Source of the DNA: Enterococcus diestrammenae
GTDB lineage: Bacteria; Bacillota; Bacilli; Lactobacillales; Enterococcaceae
DNA: 64,000 bases
NCBI RefSeq assembly: GCF_009933255.1
Contig: NZ_MAEI01000002.1
Coordinates: 62,001-126,000, forward strand
Reading direction: 5' to 3'
In this document: piece after piece, positions 27,540 through 36,737 of the stretch
Position numbering within the stretch: the stretch's first letter is position 1
Layout of the letters: each line of letters starts with the position of its first letter
Notes under the pieces: model-generated
The model's input: the letters and a program-made list of their open reading frames with translations, nothing else
Databases searched by the model: none
What the model was told of the DNA's origin: nothing
Translations under genes and position numbers: made by a program

Positions 27540-28226
27540 ATGATTGAAATGAAGGATGTAATGAAGAAGTACTCCAATGGTACAACTGCCATCCGTAATA
27601 TCACCATTAATATCGATCAAGGTGAATTCGTGTACGTGGTAGGTCCTTCTGGGGCTGGGAAGTCCACCTTTATCAAGTTGATGTATCGAGAAGAAAAAGC
27701 TACCAAAGGCACGTTGACGGTAGCCGGTCATGACTTAATGACGATAAAAAATCACGAAATTCCTTTGATGCGCCGCGAAATTGGCGTGGTCTTCCAGGAT
27801 TATAAACTGTTGCCAAAGAAAACGGTTTATGAAAATGTGGCTTATGCGATGCAAGTTATCGGGCGTAAACCCCGTGAAATCAAAAAGCGCGTGATGGAAG
27901 TCTTGGATTTGGTGGGCTTAAAGCACAAAGTTCGCGTGTTCCCTAGTGAGCTTTCAGGTGGGGAACAACAGCGGGTCTCGATTGCGCGGGCGATTGTTAA
28001 CACCCCGAAAGTCTTGATTTGTGATGAACCAACCGGGAATTTGGACCCAGAAAATTCTTGGGAAATTATGAAGTTGTTGGATCGTATCAATGCCCAAGGG
28101 ACAACGATTGTCATGGCGACCCATAATTCAACGATTGTTAATACCATTCGTCACCGGGTTATCGCAATCGAAAATGGTCGCATCATCAGAGACCAAGTGG
28201 AAGGGGAATACGGATACGATGATTAG
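27540..28226 (+). CDS. ftsE: cell division ATP-binding protein FtsE
   Basis: Cytoplasmic ATPase of the FtsEX complex, which activates peptidoglycan hydrolases at the division site (228 aa). Walker A GPSGAGKSTFIKLMYREE (~37-54), signature LSGGEQQRVSIARAIV (~138) and Walker B LICDEPTGNLDPE (~160) are all present. ATG at 27540 follows GGAGAG. Its end overlaps ftsX by eight bases, so expression is tightly coupled. Length is normal. Confidence 0.97.
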   Translation: MIEMKDVMKKYSNGTTAIRNITINIDQGEFVYVVGPSGAGKSTFIKLMYREEKATKGTLTVAGHDLMTIKNHEIPLMRREIGVVFQDYKLLPKKTVYENVAYAMQVIGRKPREIKKRVMEVLDLVGLKHKVRVFPSELSGGEQQRVSIARAIVNTPKVLICDEPTGNLDPENSWEIMKLLDRINAQGTTIVMATHNSTIVNTIRHRVIAIENGRIIRDQVEGEYGYDD

Positions 28227-29103
28227 AACTTTTTTCCGTCATATGCTAGAAAGTATCAAGAGTCTGAAGCGTAACGGCTGGATGACGGTCGCCTCAGTCA
28301 GTGCCGTAACCATCACTTTGTCTTTGGTGGGAGTTTTTATGGCGGTGATATTCAATGCTACCAAGTTAGCCGAGGACATCGAAAACAATGTGGACGTCTC
28401 GGTATTTATCGAATATGGCACGAAGCAACCAGAAATCGATGCCTTGGAAGCTGAACTAAATAAACTGGACAATGTAAAAAATGTTAAATTCTCCAGTGCC
28501 GATGATGAACTAGAAAAAATCAAAAAAACGATGGGTTCCGAATGGGATCTCTTTGATGAAGATAGCAACCCTTTGTATGATGTGTTTGTGGTCAGTACCA
28601 CTGAACCGAAGCTGACTAAAGAGGTTGCTAAAGACGCCGGAGAACTGCCAAATGTTTACAAAGCTGATTACGGCGGTCTTGAATCCGAAAAAATCTTCAA
28701 CATTGCCGATATCGTGAAAACTTGGGGCCTAGCCGCCGCCGTCTTGCTGTTGTTTGTCGCGATGTTCTTAATTTCAAATACCATTCGGATTACGATTATT
28801 TCACGGCAACGAGAAATCCAAATCATGCGTCTGGTGGGAGCGAAAAACGGGTATATTCGCTGGCCATTCTTTTTAGAAGGTGGCTGGATTGGCTTAATCG
28901 GTGCGATTATCCCAGTACTATTAATCATCTTTGGTTATGGTAAAGCCTATCAAATTTTGAATCCCATCTTATTGCGTTCCAACTATAGCATGGTAACGCC
29001 GGGAGATTTAGGCTTCAAAATCGCCTTGATGATGGTGTTGGTTGGCTTTTTGATTGGGTCATTAGGCTCAGTCTTATCCATGCGCCGGTTCTTGAAAGTA
29101 TAA
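28219..29103 (+). CDS. ftsX: cell division membrane protein FtsX
   Basis: Membrane partner of FtsE (294 aa). Cytoplasmic N-terminus (MIRTFFRHMLESIKSLKRNG), first membrane segment ~22-45, a large extracellular loop (~50-165) that contacts hydrolases such as PcsB/CwlO, then three membrane segments (~175-290). ATG at 28219 lies inside ftsE, with GAAGGGG upstream. The extracellular loop length is typical of Gram-positive FtsX. Confidence 0.96.
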   Translation: MIRTFFRHMLESIKSLKRNGWMTVASVSAVTITLSLVGVFMAVIFNATKLAEDIENNVDVSVFIEYGTKQPEIDALEAELNKLDNVKNVKFSSADDELEKIKKTMGSEWDLFDEDSNPLYDVFVVSTTEPKLTKEVAKDAGELPNVYKADYGGLESEKIFNIADIVKTWGLAAAVLLLFVAMFLISNTIRITIISRQREIQIMRLVGAKNGYIRWPFFLEGGWIGLIGAIIPVLLIIFGYGKAYQILNPILLRSNYSMVTPGDLGFKIALMMVLVGFLIGSLGSVLSMRRFLKV

Positions 29104-29114
29104 TCTGATACGTG

Positions 29115-29142
29115 AAGGTCATGCTCCGTGCATGGCCTTTTT
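29115..29142 (+). terminator. terminator of ftsEX
   Basis: AAGGTCATGC...GCATGGCCTT stem followed by TTT. Confidence 0.8.
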
Positions 29143-29239
29143 ACTTTGGGAAAATTTGTCAGCGCAAGTCAGTGTGGCTTTACAAGGATAGCGCCTTTAC
29201 GTTATTCTGAAATAAAAGAATGAGTGTTGGAGAAAAAAC

Positions 29240-30688
29240 ATGCAGCTGATAACAAATAATTTATTTACTATCTTGATGGTTGCCAATATTTTGCTATCCA
29301 TCGTGATTGTGTTTCGGGAACGCCGGGAAACAGCTCAAACTTGGGCTTGGTTGTTGGTTTTGATGTTTATTCCAGTGGTTGGCTTTGTCTTGTATATCTT
29401 TTTTGGTCGGGGGATTTCCAAAGATAAGATTTTTGACCTAAAGATGCAAAGTAAAATCGGGATGAATGTGGAAATCGAGGAGCAACGACAAGCGCTACAA
29501 AGGGATTTATTTCCTCATCCACCGACAGGACGTGTGGATATTCGTCAATTGGTGTATATGCTGACGGTATTCGAACGGTCTTTGTATACCACCACCAATG
29601 ATGTCCGCTTGTTTACCGATGGCCGGGAAAAATTTGATGCCTTAATTCAAGACATCGAAAATGCCCACGATCATATTCACATGCAATATTATATTTATCG
29701 TAGTGATGCACTGGGAGTGGAAGTTCGCGATGCCTTGGTTGCTGCCGCAAAACGGGGTGTAAAAGTCCGAGTATTGTTGGATGCGTGGGGATCGACACAG
29801 GTATCATTGAATTTTTTTGATAGCTTAAAAGCAGCCGGTGGGGAAGTGGCGTTATTTTTTCCGTTATTTGTTCCTTATATCAATCCTCGGTTAAATTACC
29901 GTAACCACCGTAAAATTGTCGTCATCGATGGAATGATTGGGTACACTGGCGGTTTCAATGTCGGGGATGAGTATTTGGGCTTGGTGGATAAATTTGGCTA
30001 TTGGCGAGACAATCATCTACGAATCAAAGGACCAGCTATCTACTCTCTACAAAACCGTTTTTTGATGGATTGGAATTCACAACATACGAATGAAGTCCAG
30101 TTTGCGGAGGCGTATTTCCCGACGATGGCCAATCAAGGGGCGGTATCGATGCAAGTGGTGACTAGTGGGCCAGATTCGCCCTATGAGCAAATTAAAATGA
30201 CCTACTTGAAAATGATCAGTATGGCGAAAAGTGAAATCTTGATACAGACCCCTTACTATATCCCCGATGGTTCGATTCATGAAGCGTTGAAACTGGCTTT
30301 GTTATCGGGGGTGGCAGTGCATTTGCAGATTCCCAATAAACCAGATCACCCCTTTGTTTACTGGGCCACCTACTCCTTTGCTGCGGAGCTTTTGGAATAC
30401 GGTGCAGTGGTGGAAACCTATGAAAAAGGGTTCATGCATGCCAAGACGACGATTGTCGATAACGGTATTGTGTCGGTGGGCTCAGCCAATATTGATGTTC
30501 GTTCTTTCCGTTTAGATTTTGAAGTGAACTGTGTCTTATATGACGAGCAAATGGCTCAAAAAGTTCGCAATGCCTTTTTTGCTGATAGTCTGGATTCAAA
30601 ACCGTTGACCAAAGAGCTTTATGCCAACCGCGGTTTTTTCATCAAGGTCAAAGAAGGCCTGGCGCGGTTGATTTCCCCTTTGCTGTAA
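29240..30688 (+). CDS. cls: cardiolipin synthase
   Basis: Condenses phosphatidylglycerol into cardiolipin at the membrane (482 aa). Two N-terminal membrane segments (~8-55), then two phospholipase-D domains, each with an HKD motif: NHRKIVVIDGMIGYTGGFN (~225) and HAKTTIVDNGIVSVGSANID (~400). ATG at 29240 follows TTGGAG. Cls changes are linked to daptomycin tolerance in enterococci, which fits the presence of liaXYZ a few kb away. The two loci are not co-transcribed. Confidence 0.96.
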   Translation: MQLITNNLFTILMVANILLSIVIVFRERRETAQTWAWLLVLMFIPVVGFVLYIFFGRGISKDKIFDLKMQSKIGMNVEIEEQRQALQRDLFPHPPTGRVDIRQLVYMLTVFERSLYTTTNDVRLFTDGREKFDALIQDIENAHDHIHMQYYIYRSDALGVEVRDALVAAAKRGVKVRVLLDAWGSTQVSLNFFDSLKAAGGEVALFFPLFVPYINPRLNYRNHRKIVVIDGMIGYTGGFNVGDEYLGLVDKFGYWRDNHLRIKGPAIYSLQNRFLMDWNSQHTNEVQFAEAYFPTMANQGAVSMQVVTSGPDSPYEQIKMTYLKMISMAKSEILIQTPYYIPDGSIHEALKLALLSGVAVHLQIPNKPDHPFVYWATYSFAAELLEYGAVVETYEKGFMHAKTTIVDNGIVSVGSANIDVRSFRLDFEVNCVLYDEQMAQKVRNAFFADSLDSKPLTKELYANRGFFIKVKEGLARLISPLL

Positions 30689-30706
30689 GCTTTTACCGTC
30701 ATGTTG

Positions 30707-30749
30707 AAAAGGCGATCAGATTCCAAATTTGCATTTTGGAGGCTTTTTA
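30707..30749 (+). terminator. probable terminator of cls
   Basis: AAAAG...CTTTTT outer pairing with an inner CCAAA/TTTGG stem, interrupted by an internal loop, then a T-run. Less perfect than the other terminators here. Confidence 0.5.
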
Positions 30750-30860
30750 AAGTTGGAATATGGAATCGTGGTAAGGGTTGTTAAGTAGCACAAAAAAAGC
30801 CCATTATCGAACTATTGATTGCCAGCTTGGTTGCAAGTTGACACTTGCTGATCTAGTGAT

Positions 30861-31078
30861 AAAAAAACGAACGTCTGACGTCACTTACAAAAAGTGAAAT
30901 CAGACGTTTCCTATGTAGCGCCGAGAAGAGGAGACGAAAGGGTATCCTCTTTCCGCGATTTTTTTCGCAAATGGGGAGATGCGAAAAAAGTGAAAACGTC
31001 AAGAACAACGGGGGTAAAGGGGTTTTCTTGTTTGGGGAAGCAAGAAAATACGTCAGTTCTTTTTAGGGACGTTTTTCA
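30861..31078 (-). ncRNA. candidate small RNA with cytosine-rich loops (~218 nt, minus strand)
   Basis: Read on the minus strand: extended -10 TGCTATACT (31085-31093), then no long ORF, then five predicted hairpins. One has TTTTCTTG paired to CAAGAAAA around CTTCCCCAA; another has TTTTTTCGC paired to GCGAAAAAA around ATCTCCCCATTT; a linker reads CCCCTTTACCCCC; a fourth stem is AAGAGGA/TCCTCTT with ACCC in the loop. The RNA ends in a perfect 9-base stem (AACGTCTGA/TCAGACGTT) and seven T. C-rich single-stranded patches are typical of small RNAs that pair with Shine-Dalgarno sequences. No family was recognised. Divergent from pstS. Confidence 0.6.
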
Positions 31079-31084
31079 ATGGAC

Positions 31085-31113
31085 AGTATAGCATAGTCAC
31101 CTTTCTAGGACTA
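31085..31113 (-). promoter_or_regulatory. extended -10 promoter of the candidate small RNA
   Basis: TATACT on the minus strand (31085-31090) with TG one base upstream; the -35 at 31108-31113 (TAGTCC) is weak. Confidence 0.55.
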
Positions 31114-31326
31114 GCCTTTTTAATGATTTTACTGACAAAAAATAAAGAATTACTGAAAATATATTTGCGATTTTCACGATTGTCGGTTAATGTTAACATG
31201 AGTTTGTTACTCATAAGCAAGCAATCATCAGTCGTCTGATGAGGAGGCTGAAAATCTTCGGCATGAATCAAGCGGCGACTAGTCGATTATTCCGGATTGT
31301 CAGATCCGAAAAGGAGAAGAAGGAAA
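31114..31326 (+). other. pstS leader region
   Basis: AT-rich region ahead of pstS. It contains a TTAACA element (31193), a dyad ATGAGT-5-ACTCAT (31198-31214), and a perfect 7-base hairpin TCATCAG-4-CTGATGA (31225-31242). Pho-type direct repeats are much less clear here than at 32184. A convincing -10 was not found. Confidence 0.4.
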
Positions 31327-32181
31327 ATGAAAAAACGGATTTTTCTTACGTTGGCGTTAACTGTCGGCGTTCTTTTAAGTGGCTGTGCCAAATGGATTGA
31401 TCGTGGAGAATCCATCACCGCAGTGGGCTCATCGGCGTTACAACCTTTAGTGGAAACCGTCGCCGAAGAATACCAGACCAAGTTTCCTGGTAAATTTATC
31501 AATGTTCAAGGTGGCGGTAGTGGGACTGGTTTGAGCCAAGTTCAAAGTGGCGCTGTGGAAATCGGCAATTCCGATTTGTTTGCGGAAGAAAAATCGGGGA
31601 TCGATGCTTCCAAATTACAAGATCACAAAGTCGCGGCGGTGGGGATTACCCCAATTGTCAATCAAGAAGTTGGTATCGATGGCTTGGAAATGGCCCAATT
31701 ACGGGGGATTTTTCTGGGAGAAATCACCAACTGGCAAGAAGTTGGCGGCGCGAATTTACCGATTGTCATCTTAAACCGAGCAGCCGGTTCCGGGACCCGT
31801 GGGACTTTTGAAAAATGGGTTTTGGAAGGCAAAACAGCCATCCGTGCTCAAGAACAAGATTCCAGTGGGATGGTACGCCAAATCGTGGCCGACACACCAG
31901 GAGCCATCAGCTATGTGGCTTTTTCTTATGTGACTGATGAGGTGGATACGTTAAAAATCGATGGGGTAGAGCCTACCGACGAAAATGTCACCACCAATGC
32001 TTGGAAAATCTGGGCTTACGAGCATATGTATACGAAAGGCAAGCCTGATCAGTTGACGGCGGACTTTTTGGACTATGTTTTATCAGAAGAGGTACAGGAG
32101 AAAATTGTTGCCGAACTAGGCTATATTCCCGTTTCGCGGATGGAAGTAGAACGGGATTGGCAAGGAAATCTGATTGGCTAA
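31327..32181 (+). CDS. pstS: phosphate ABC transporter substrate-binding lipoprotein PstS
   Basis: Captures inorganic phosphate outside the membrane (284 aa). Lipoprotein signal: MKKRIFLTLALTVGVLLSGC, with the lipobox cysteine at residue 20. Phosphate-binding segments are visible: GSSALQPLVETVAEEY, GGGSGTGLSQV, and NRAAGSGTRGTFEKWV. ATG at 31327 follows AAGGAGAAGAAGG; the ORF can be extended upstream but not with the signal peptide at the N-terminus. First gene of the pst locus, separated from pstC by a terminator and a second Pho-type promoter. Confidence 0.95.
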   Translation: MKKRIFLTLALTVGVLLSGCAKWIDRGESITAVGSSALQPLVETVAEEYQTKFPGKFINVQGGGSGTGLSQVQSGAVEIGNSDLFAEEKSGIDASKLQDHKVAAVGITPIVNQEVGIDGLEMAQLRGIFLGEITNWQEVGGANLPIVILNRAAGSGTRGTFEKWVLEGKTAIRAQEQDSSGMVRQIVADTPGAISYVAFSYVTDEVDTLKIDGVEPTDENVTTNAWKIWAYEHMYTKGKPDQLTADFLDYVLSEEVQEKIVAELGYIPVSRMEVERDWQGNLIG

Positions 32182-32183
32182 TC

Positions 32184-32245
32184 TTTACACAAAATTTACA
32201 TGAAGTTTATCCAAAATTGATGTTGGTCTTCTAGAATGATATTGT
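32184..32245 (+). promoter_or_regulatory. Pho box and promoter between pstS and pstC
   Basis: Four direct half-sites start at 32184, 32195, 32206 and 32217, exactly 11 bases apart: TTTACA, TTTACA, TTTATC, TTGATG. This is the PhoP/PhoB-type arrangement. TATTGT at 32240-32245 is a fitting -10, and CTAGAAT...ATTCTAG forms a dyad around it. The predicted start lies just before the hairpin at 32257. Confidence 0.75.
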
Positions 32246-32256
32246 ATTCTAGCAGG

Positions 32257-32307
32257 AAACAGCAGGCCTGCGTTACACCTTGTGTGTAAATGGACGTCTG
32301 CTGTTTT
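32257..32307 (+). terminator. terminator or attenuator after pstS
   Basis: AAACAGCAG pairs with CTGCTGTTT (9 bp) around an inner TTACAC/GTGTAA hairpin, followed by TTTTT. It sits downstream of the Pho-box promoter, so it may modulate pstCAB as well as ending pstS. Confidence 0.8.
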
Positions 32308-32419
32308 TAATTTGCCATTTTGTCCGATTTTCAGCGGAGGGTTCAATGAATGGTAAGACCTTTATTCATAAGGTAAAATGAAGAAGTAAGCCATCGATGC
32401 GAGACTAGGAGGAATCATT

Positions 32420-33346
32420 TTGGAAGAAGATGTGAAAAAGGCGCTGCTGACTAAGTCTAAGCGAGCGCGAATGGAACAACGAGGCAAACTCATCAGCTTT
32501 TTGTGTATTGCTTTAATTGTTGCCGTGGTGATTTCGATTTTTTATTTTGTTGCTAGTAAGGGATTGGCAACCTTTTTCAAAGATAAAGTCAATGTTCTGA
32601 GTTTTCTTTTTGGGACGGATTGGAACCCTAGCCAGCTAGGACCTGATGGTAAACCACAAGTAGGGGCCCTCCCGATGATTGCTGGTTCATTTATTGTGAC
32701 GTTTTTATCCGCAATCGTAGCGACGCCTTTTGCAATCGGCGCGGCGGTTTTCATGGTGGAGATTTCTCCCAAGCAAGGACAAAAAATCTTGCAACCGGTG
32801 ATTGAACTATTGGTGGGAATTCCTTCTGTTGTCTATGGGTTTATCGGGTTATCAGTGATTGTTCCAACGGTTCGTTCCGTATTTGGCGGGACGGGATTTG
32901 GGATTTTGGCAGGGACCTTTGTGCTGTTTATCATGATTTTACCTACTGTCACCACCATGACCGTCGATGCCTTGAAGGCGGTGCCTCGCCATTATCGAGA
33001 AGCTTCGTTGGCCTTGGGAGCGACTCGCTGGCAAACAATCTATAAAGTGGTATTGCGGGCAGCGGTACCGGGAATTTTGACGGCTGTCGTCTTTGGGATG
33101 GCCCGTGCCTTTGGGGAAGCTTTGGCGATTCAGATGGTCATCGGGAATGCAGCGCTGATGCCGACTTCCTTGGTTACACCGGCTTCAACTTTGACTTCGA
33201 TTTTGACGATGGGGATTGGGAACACCATCATGGGGACAGTGGAAAACAATGTCCTCTGGTCGTTGGCCTTGATCTTGTTGTTGATGTCGTTGATTTTCAA
33301 CATTATTATTCGTTTGATTGGGAAGAAAGGAGCCTTCAATAAATGA
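32420..33346 (+). CDS. pstC: phosphate ABC transporter permease PstC
   Basis: One of two membrane subunits of the high-affinity phosphate importer (308 aa). About six membrane segments, with the EAA loop HYREASLALGATRWQTIYKV at ~residue 193. It starts with TTG at 32420, placed 7 bases after a perfect AGGAGG, so the non-ATG start is well supported. Overlaps pstA by four bases (ATGA). Confidence 0.95.
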   Translation: MEEDVKKALLTKSKRARMEQRGKLISFLCIALIVAVVISIFYFVASKGLATFFKDKVNVLSFLFGTDWNPSQLGPDGKPQVGALPMIAGSFIVTFLSAIVATPFAIGAAVFMVEISPKQGQKILQPVIELLVGIPSVVYGFIGLSVIVPTVRSVFGGTGFGILAGTFVLFIMILPTVTTMTVDALKAVPRHYREASLALGATRWQTIYKVVLRAAVPGILTAVVFGMARAFGEALAIQMVIGNAALMPTSLVTPASTLTSILTMGIGNTIMGTVENNVLWSLALILLLMSLIFNIIIRLIGKKGAFNK

Positions 33347-34227
33347 ATGCGAAACGTTCAGATAAAATTGCCACAGGCGTCCTGTATGGGATTTCCGCCA
33401 CCATCGTGTTGATCTTGGCCGCCTTGCTCCTTTATATCTTGGTGCGGGGGGTGCCTCATATTTCCTGGGAATTTTTGACCCAACCTTCGAAGGCTTATCA
33501 AGAAGGTGGCGGGATTGGGATTCAGTTGTTTAACTCCTTTTACTTGTTGCTGATTACCATGTTAATCAGTTTCCCGATTTCTTTGGGAGCAGGGATTTAC
33601 TTATCGGAGTACGCTAAGAAAAATTGGTTGACGGACCTGATACGGACCTCCATCGAAATCTTGAGTTCCTTGCCTTCAGTGGTTGTTGGTTTGTTTGGCT
33701 TTTTGGTATTTGTGGTTCAGTTTGGTTATGGTTTCTCGATTATTTCCGGGGCCTTGGCTTTAACTTTCTTCAACTTACCGCTATTGACCCGCAATGTGGA
33801 AGAATCCTTACGGGCGATTCATTACACCCAACGTGAAGCTGGCTTGGCTTTGGGTTTGTCCCGGTGGGAAACAGTGATGCGTATCGTCGTCCCTGAGGCG
33901 ACACCAGGTATTTTAACCGGGATCATCTTAAGCTCGGGACGAATTTTTGGGGAAGCGGCGGCCTTGATCTATACGGCTGGTCAAAGTGCACCGGCTTTGG
34001 ATTTCTCCAACTGGAATCCTCTTAGTGTTTCTAGTCCCATCAGTATTTTCCGCCAAGCCGAAACCTTAGCCGTGCACATCTGGAAGATCAATACAGAAGG
34101 CACCATGCCAGATGGCGCGGCAGTATCGGCTGGGGCATCGGCAGTGTTGATCATCGCCGTCTTGCTGTTTAACTTCGGCGCTCGAGCTGTCGGCAAGCGT
34201 TTGTATAATAAAATGACTTCCGCATAA
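33343..34227 (+). CDS. pstA: phosphate ABC transporter permease PstA
   Basis: Second membrane subunit of the phosphate importer (294 aa), with about six membrane segments and the EAA loop TQREAGLALGLSRWETVMRI (~163). ATG at 33343 lies in an ATGA overlap with pstC, behind AGAAAGGAG. The SSLPSVVVGLFGF stretch (~105) is typical of PstA/PstC. Confidence 0.95.
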   Translation: MNAKRSDKIATGVLYGISATIVLILAALLLYILVRGVPHISWEFLTQPSKAYQEGGGIGIQLFNSFYLLLITMLISFPISLGAGIYLSEYAKKNWLTDLIRTSIEILSSLPSVVVGLFGFLVFVVQFGYGFSIISGALALTFFNLPLLTRNVEESLRAIHYTQREAGLALGLSRWETVMRIVVPEATPGILTGIILSSGRIFGEAAALIYTAGQSAPALDFSNWNPLSVSSPISIFRQAETLAVHIWKINTEGTMPDGAAVSAGASAVLIIAVLLFNFGARAVGKRLYNKMTSA

Positions 34228-34242
34228 GAAGGAGTAGAATTT

Positions 34243-35046
34243 ATGAGCTATGATATCAATGATCGCAATCTCATCACCTTTGACCAAGCTGAAGACATTG
34301 CCTTATATACCGAAGATTTAAAAGTCTGGTACGGTCAAAATGAAGCCATTCATGGGGTGGACTTACAGTTTGAGAAAAACTGTATTACCGCTTTGATTGG
34401 CCCTTCTGGATCCGGAAAATCCACCTATCTTCGTTCGCTAAATCGGATGAACGATGGAATTTCTGGTACCAAAGTGACCGGATCGATTATGTACAAAGAA
34501 GTCGATGTCAATCGTCCTGAAATTGATGTTTACGAAATGCGCAAACGCATCGGCATGGTTTTTCAACGACCAAATCCTTTTAGTAAATCCATCTATGAGA
34601 ATATCACCTTTGCCTTGAAACGCCATGGCGAAAAGGATAAGCACAAATTAGATGAAATCGTCGAGACCAGTTTGAAACAAGCCGCTTTATGGGAGCAGGT
34701 CAAAGACAACCTGCATAAGAGTGCACTCGCTTTATCCGGTGGGCAACAACAGCGCCTTTGTATCGCCCGAGCCATTGCCATGAAACCTGATATTCTATTG
34801 CTAGATGAGCCAGCTTCCGCACTGGATCCTATTTCGACAGGGACCGTTGAGGAGACCTTGGTGAACTTGAAAGAAAATTATACCATCATCATCGTGACCC
34901 ACAATATGCAACAAGCAGCTCGAATTAGCGACTATACCGCCTTTTTCTACATGGGGCATTGTTTGGAATATGACTTGACCCGTAAGATTTTCACGCGACC
35001 GAAAATCAAGGCGACGGAAGATTATGTCTCCGGCCACTTCGGGTAG
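34243..35046 (+). CDS. pstB1: phosphate ABC transporter ATP-binding protein PstB (first copy)
   Basis: Energises PstCA (267 aa). Walker [20 protein letters not shown] (~50), signature [16 protein letters not shown] (~163), Walker [14 protein letters not shown] (~185), and the Pst-typical [16 protein letters not shown]. The ~20-residue N-terminal extension before the ABC core is common in first PstB copies of Lactobacillales. ATG at 34243 follows AAGGAG. Tandem with a second pstB. Confidence 0.95.
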   Translation: MSYDINDRNLITFDQAEDIALYTEDLKVWYGQNEAIHGVDLQFEKNCITALIGPSGSGKSTYLRSLNRMNDGISGTKVTGSIMYKEVDVNRPEIDVYEMRKRIGMVFQRPNPFSKSIYENITFALKRHGEKDKHKLDEIVETSLKQAALWEQVKDNLHKSALALSGGQQQRLCIARAIAMKPDILLLDEPASALDPISTGTVEETLVNLKENYTIIIVTHNMQQAARISDYTAFFYMGHCLEYDLTRKIFTRPKIKATEDYVSGHFG

Positions 35047-35105
35047 TTACAGTAAAGGTACAAAGCAAGAAATTACTTATGCCCGCTATTTTCAGGAGGA
35101 AAACT

Positions 35106-35864
35106 ATGTCTGAATATCTGATATCATCACAAGACTTGCATTTGTATTATGGTCAAAAAGAAGCCCTCAAAGGCATTACCATGGGCTTTAATGAAAATGA
35201 AATCACCGCTATGATTGGCCCTTCTGGATGTGGCAAATCCACCTATTTACGGACGCTAAATCGGATGAACGATTTAATTCCAGGAGTGACGATTACCGGG
35301 AATGTCCAGTATAAGGAACAAGATATCTACAGTCCTAAACAAGATATCGTGGAGTTGCGTAAGGAAATCGGCATGGTTTTCCAACAGCCGAATCCTTTTC
35401 CTTTTTCCATTTACGAAAATGTCATCTATGGGTTAAAATTAAAAGGTGAAAAAGATAAAGCAAAATTGGATCAAGTGGTGGAAGAAAGCTTAAAAGCCGC
35501 ATCTGTCTGGGATGATGTGAAAGATAAGCTCCATTCCAGTGCGTTGTCCCTATCTGGCGGGCAACAACAACGGGTTTGTATCGCGCGGGTATTGGCGGTG
35601 GATCCACAGATTATTTTATTAGATGAACCCACTAGTGCCCTAGATCCGATTTCTACAGGTAAAATTGAGAATACATTATTGCAGTTGAAAGATCGTTATA
35701 CCATGATCATCGTTACTCACAATATGTCACAGGCTTCGCGGATTTCTGATCGTACGGCCTTTTTCTTAGATGGTAACTTGATCGAGTATGATGTCACCAA
35801 GAAAATCTTTTTGGAACCAGGAAAAAAAGAAACGGAAGACTATATCTCCGGCCGTTTTGGTTAA
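35106..35864 (+). CDS. pstB2: phosphate ABC transporter ATP-binding protein PstB (second copy)
   Basis: Second ATPase of the Pst system (252 aa), similar to its neighbour but without the N-terminal extension. Walker [20 protein letters not shown] (~39), [16 protein letters not shown], signature [16 protein letters not shown] (~148), Walker [17 protein letters not shown] at 35106 has AGGAGG 6 bases upstream, and the codons added by extending the ORF to 35079 have no such box. Tandem pstB genes are usual in enterococci and streptococci. Confidence 0.95.
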   Translation: MSEYLISSQDLHLYYGQKEALKGITMGFNENEITAMIGPSGCGKSTYLRTLNRMNDLIPGVTITGNVQYKEQDIYSPKQDIVELRKEIGMVFQQPNPFPFSIYENVIYGLKLKGEKDKAKLDQVVEESLKAASVWDDVKDKLHSSALSLSGGQQQRVCIARVLAVDPQIILLDEPTSALDPISTGKIENTLLQLKDRYTMIIVTHNMSQASRISDRTAFFLDGNLIEYDVTKKIFLEPGKKETEDYISGRFG

Positions 35865-35900
35865 ATGTACGGTTGGTGAAGGAAAGCGGGGAAAGCATAC

Positions 35901-36578
35901 ATGTTACGGACGCAGTTTGAGGAAGAATTATTAAATCTTCACAATCAGTTTTATGAAATGGGAATGATGGTGTCAAATGCTGTTCATAAATCGGTTAAAT
36001 CTTACATCAAGCATGACAAAGAATTAGCCCGAGAAGTCATCGCCCATGATGTGGAAATTAATGATATGGAAGTCAAGTTAGAGAAAAAAAGCTTTGAGAT
36101 GATTGCTTTACAACAACCAGTCACTACCGATCTCCGGATGATTATCACAGTGATGAAAGCTAGTTCTGATTTGGAACGGATGGCCGATCATGCGGTTTCC
36201 ATCGCCAAATCGACTATTCGGGTCAAAGGGGAAACTCGAATTCCCGAGATTGAAAAAGAAATATCTGATATGTCTGACTATGTCAAAAAAATGGTGGATA
36301 ATGTCCTAGTGGCTTATGTCAAAACCAATGAAGAAGATGCCCGCCTGATCGCTAATATGGATAAACGCATCAACGATTATTACTCGCAAATCTATTACCA
36401 AGCAGTGGAAGCGATGAAAGAAAATCCAGAAACGGTCATTAGTGGGACAGATTATCTTTCAGTGGCTCAGTATTTGGAACGGATCGGTGATTATGTGACC
36501 AACATCTGTGAATGGATTGTCTATCTAGCTACCGGTAAAATCACTGAATTGAATACCAATCACGATGAAGAGTTTTAA
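35901..36578 (+). CDS. phoU: phosphate signalling complex protein PhoU
   Basis: Negative regulator linking the Pst transporter to the PhoR/PhoP two-component system (225 aa, two three-helix bundles). Metal-coordinating acidic repeats are visible: DLERMADHAVSIAKS (~90) and YLERIGDYVTNICEW (~195). ATG at 35901 follows GAAAGCGGGGAAAG. Last gene of the pst operon, followed by a terminator. Confidence 0.95.
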   Translation: MLRTQFEEELLNLHNQFYEMGMMVSNAVHKSVKSYIKHDKELAREVIAHDVEINDMEVKLEKKSFEMIALQQPVTTDLRMIITVMKASSDLERMADHAVSIAKSTIRVKGETRIPEIEKEISDMSDYVKKMVDNVLVAYVKTNEEDARLIANMDKRINDYYSQIYYQAVEAMKENPETVISGTDYLSVAQYLERIGDYVTNICEWIVYLATGKITELNTNHDEEF

Positions 36579-36594
36579 TCATTAGATGACTAAT

Positions 36595-36643
36595 AACCAC
36601 TTTTTCAGCAAGTGCTCTGGCTTGTGAGAAGAAGTGGTTTTTT
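36595..36643 (+). terminator. terminator of the pst-phoU operon
   Basis: AACCACTT pairs with AAGTGGTT around a partly paired loop, ending in TTTTTT. Confidence 0.85.
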
Positions 36644-36737
36644 ATAGTTAAATTGTGTTTCCTGACAAGCGATGATCATTTGAGTAAATCCGACCTAGCC
36701 CCTTATCCGTCAATGGTCTTGCGAAAGTTCGGTCTTT

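Noticed and set aside
30861-31078. 6S RNA or tmRNA as identity of the small RNA
   Set aside because: No long central-bubble hairpin and no tRNA-like ends; the many separate C-rich hairpins do not fit.
30894-31091. 65-codon plus-strand frame over the small RNA
   Set aside because: No start context; the extended promoter and terminator point to a minus-strand RNA.
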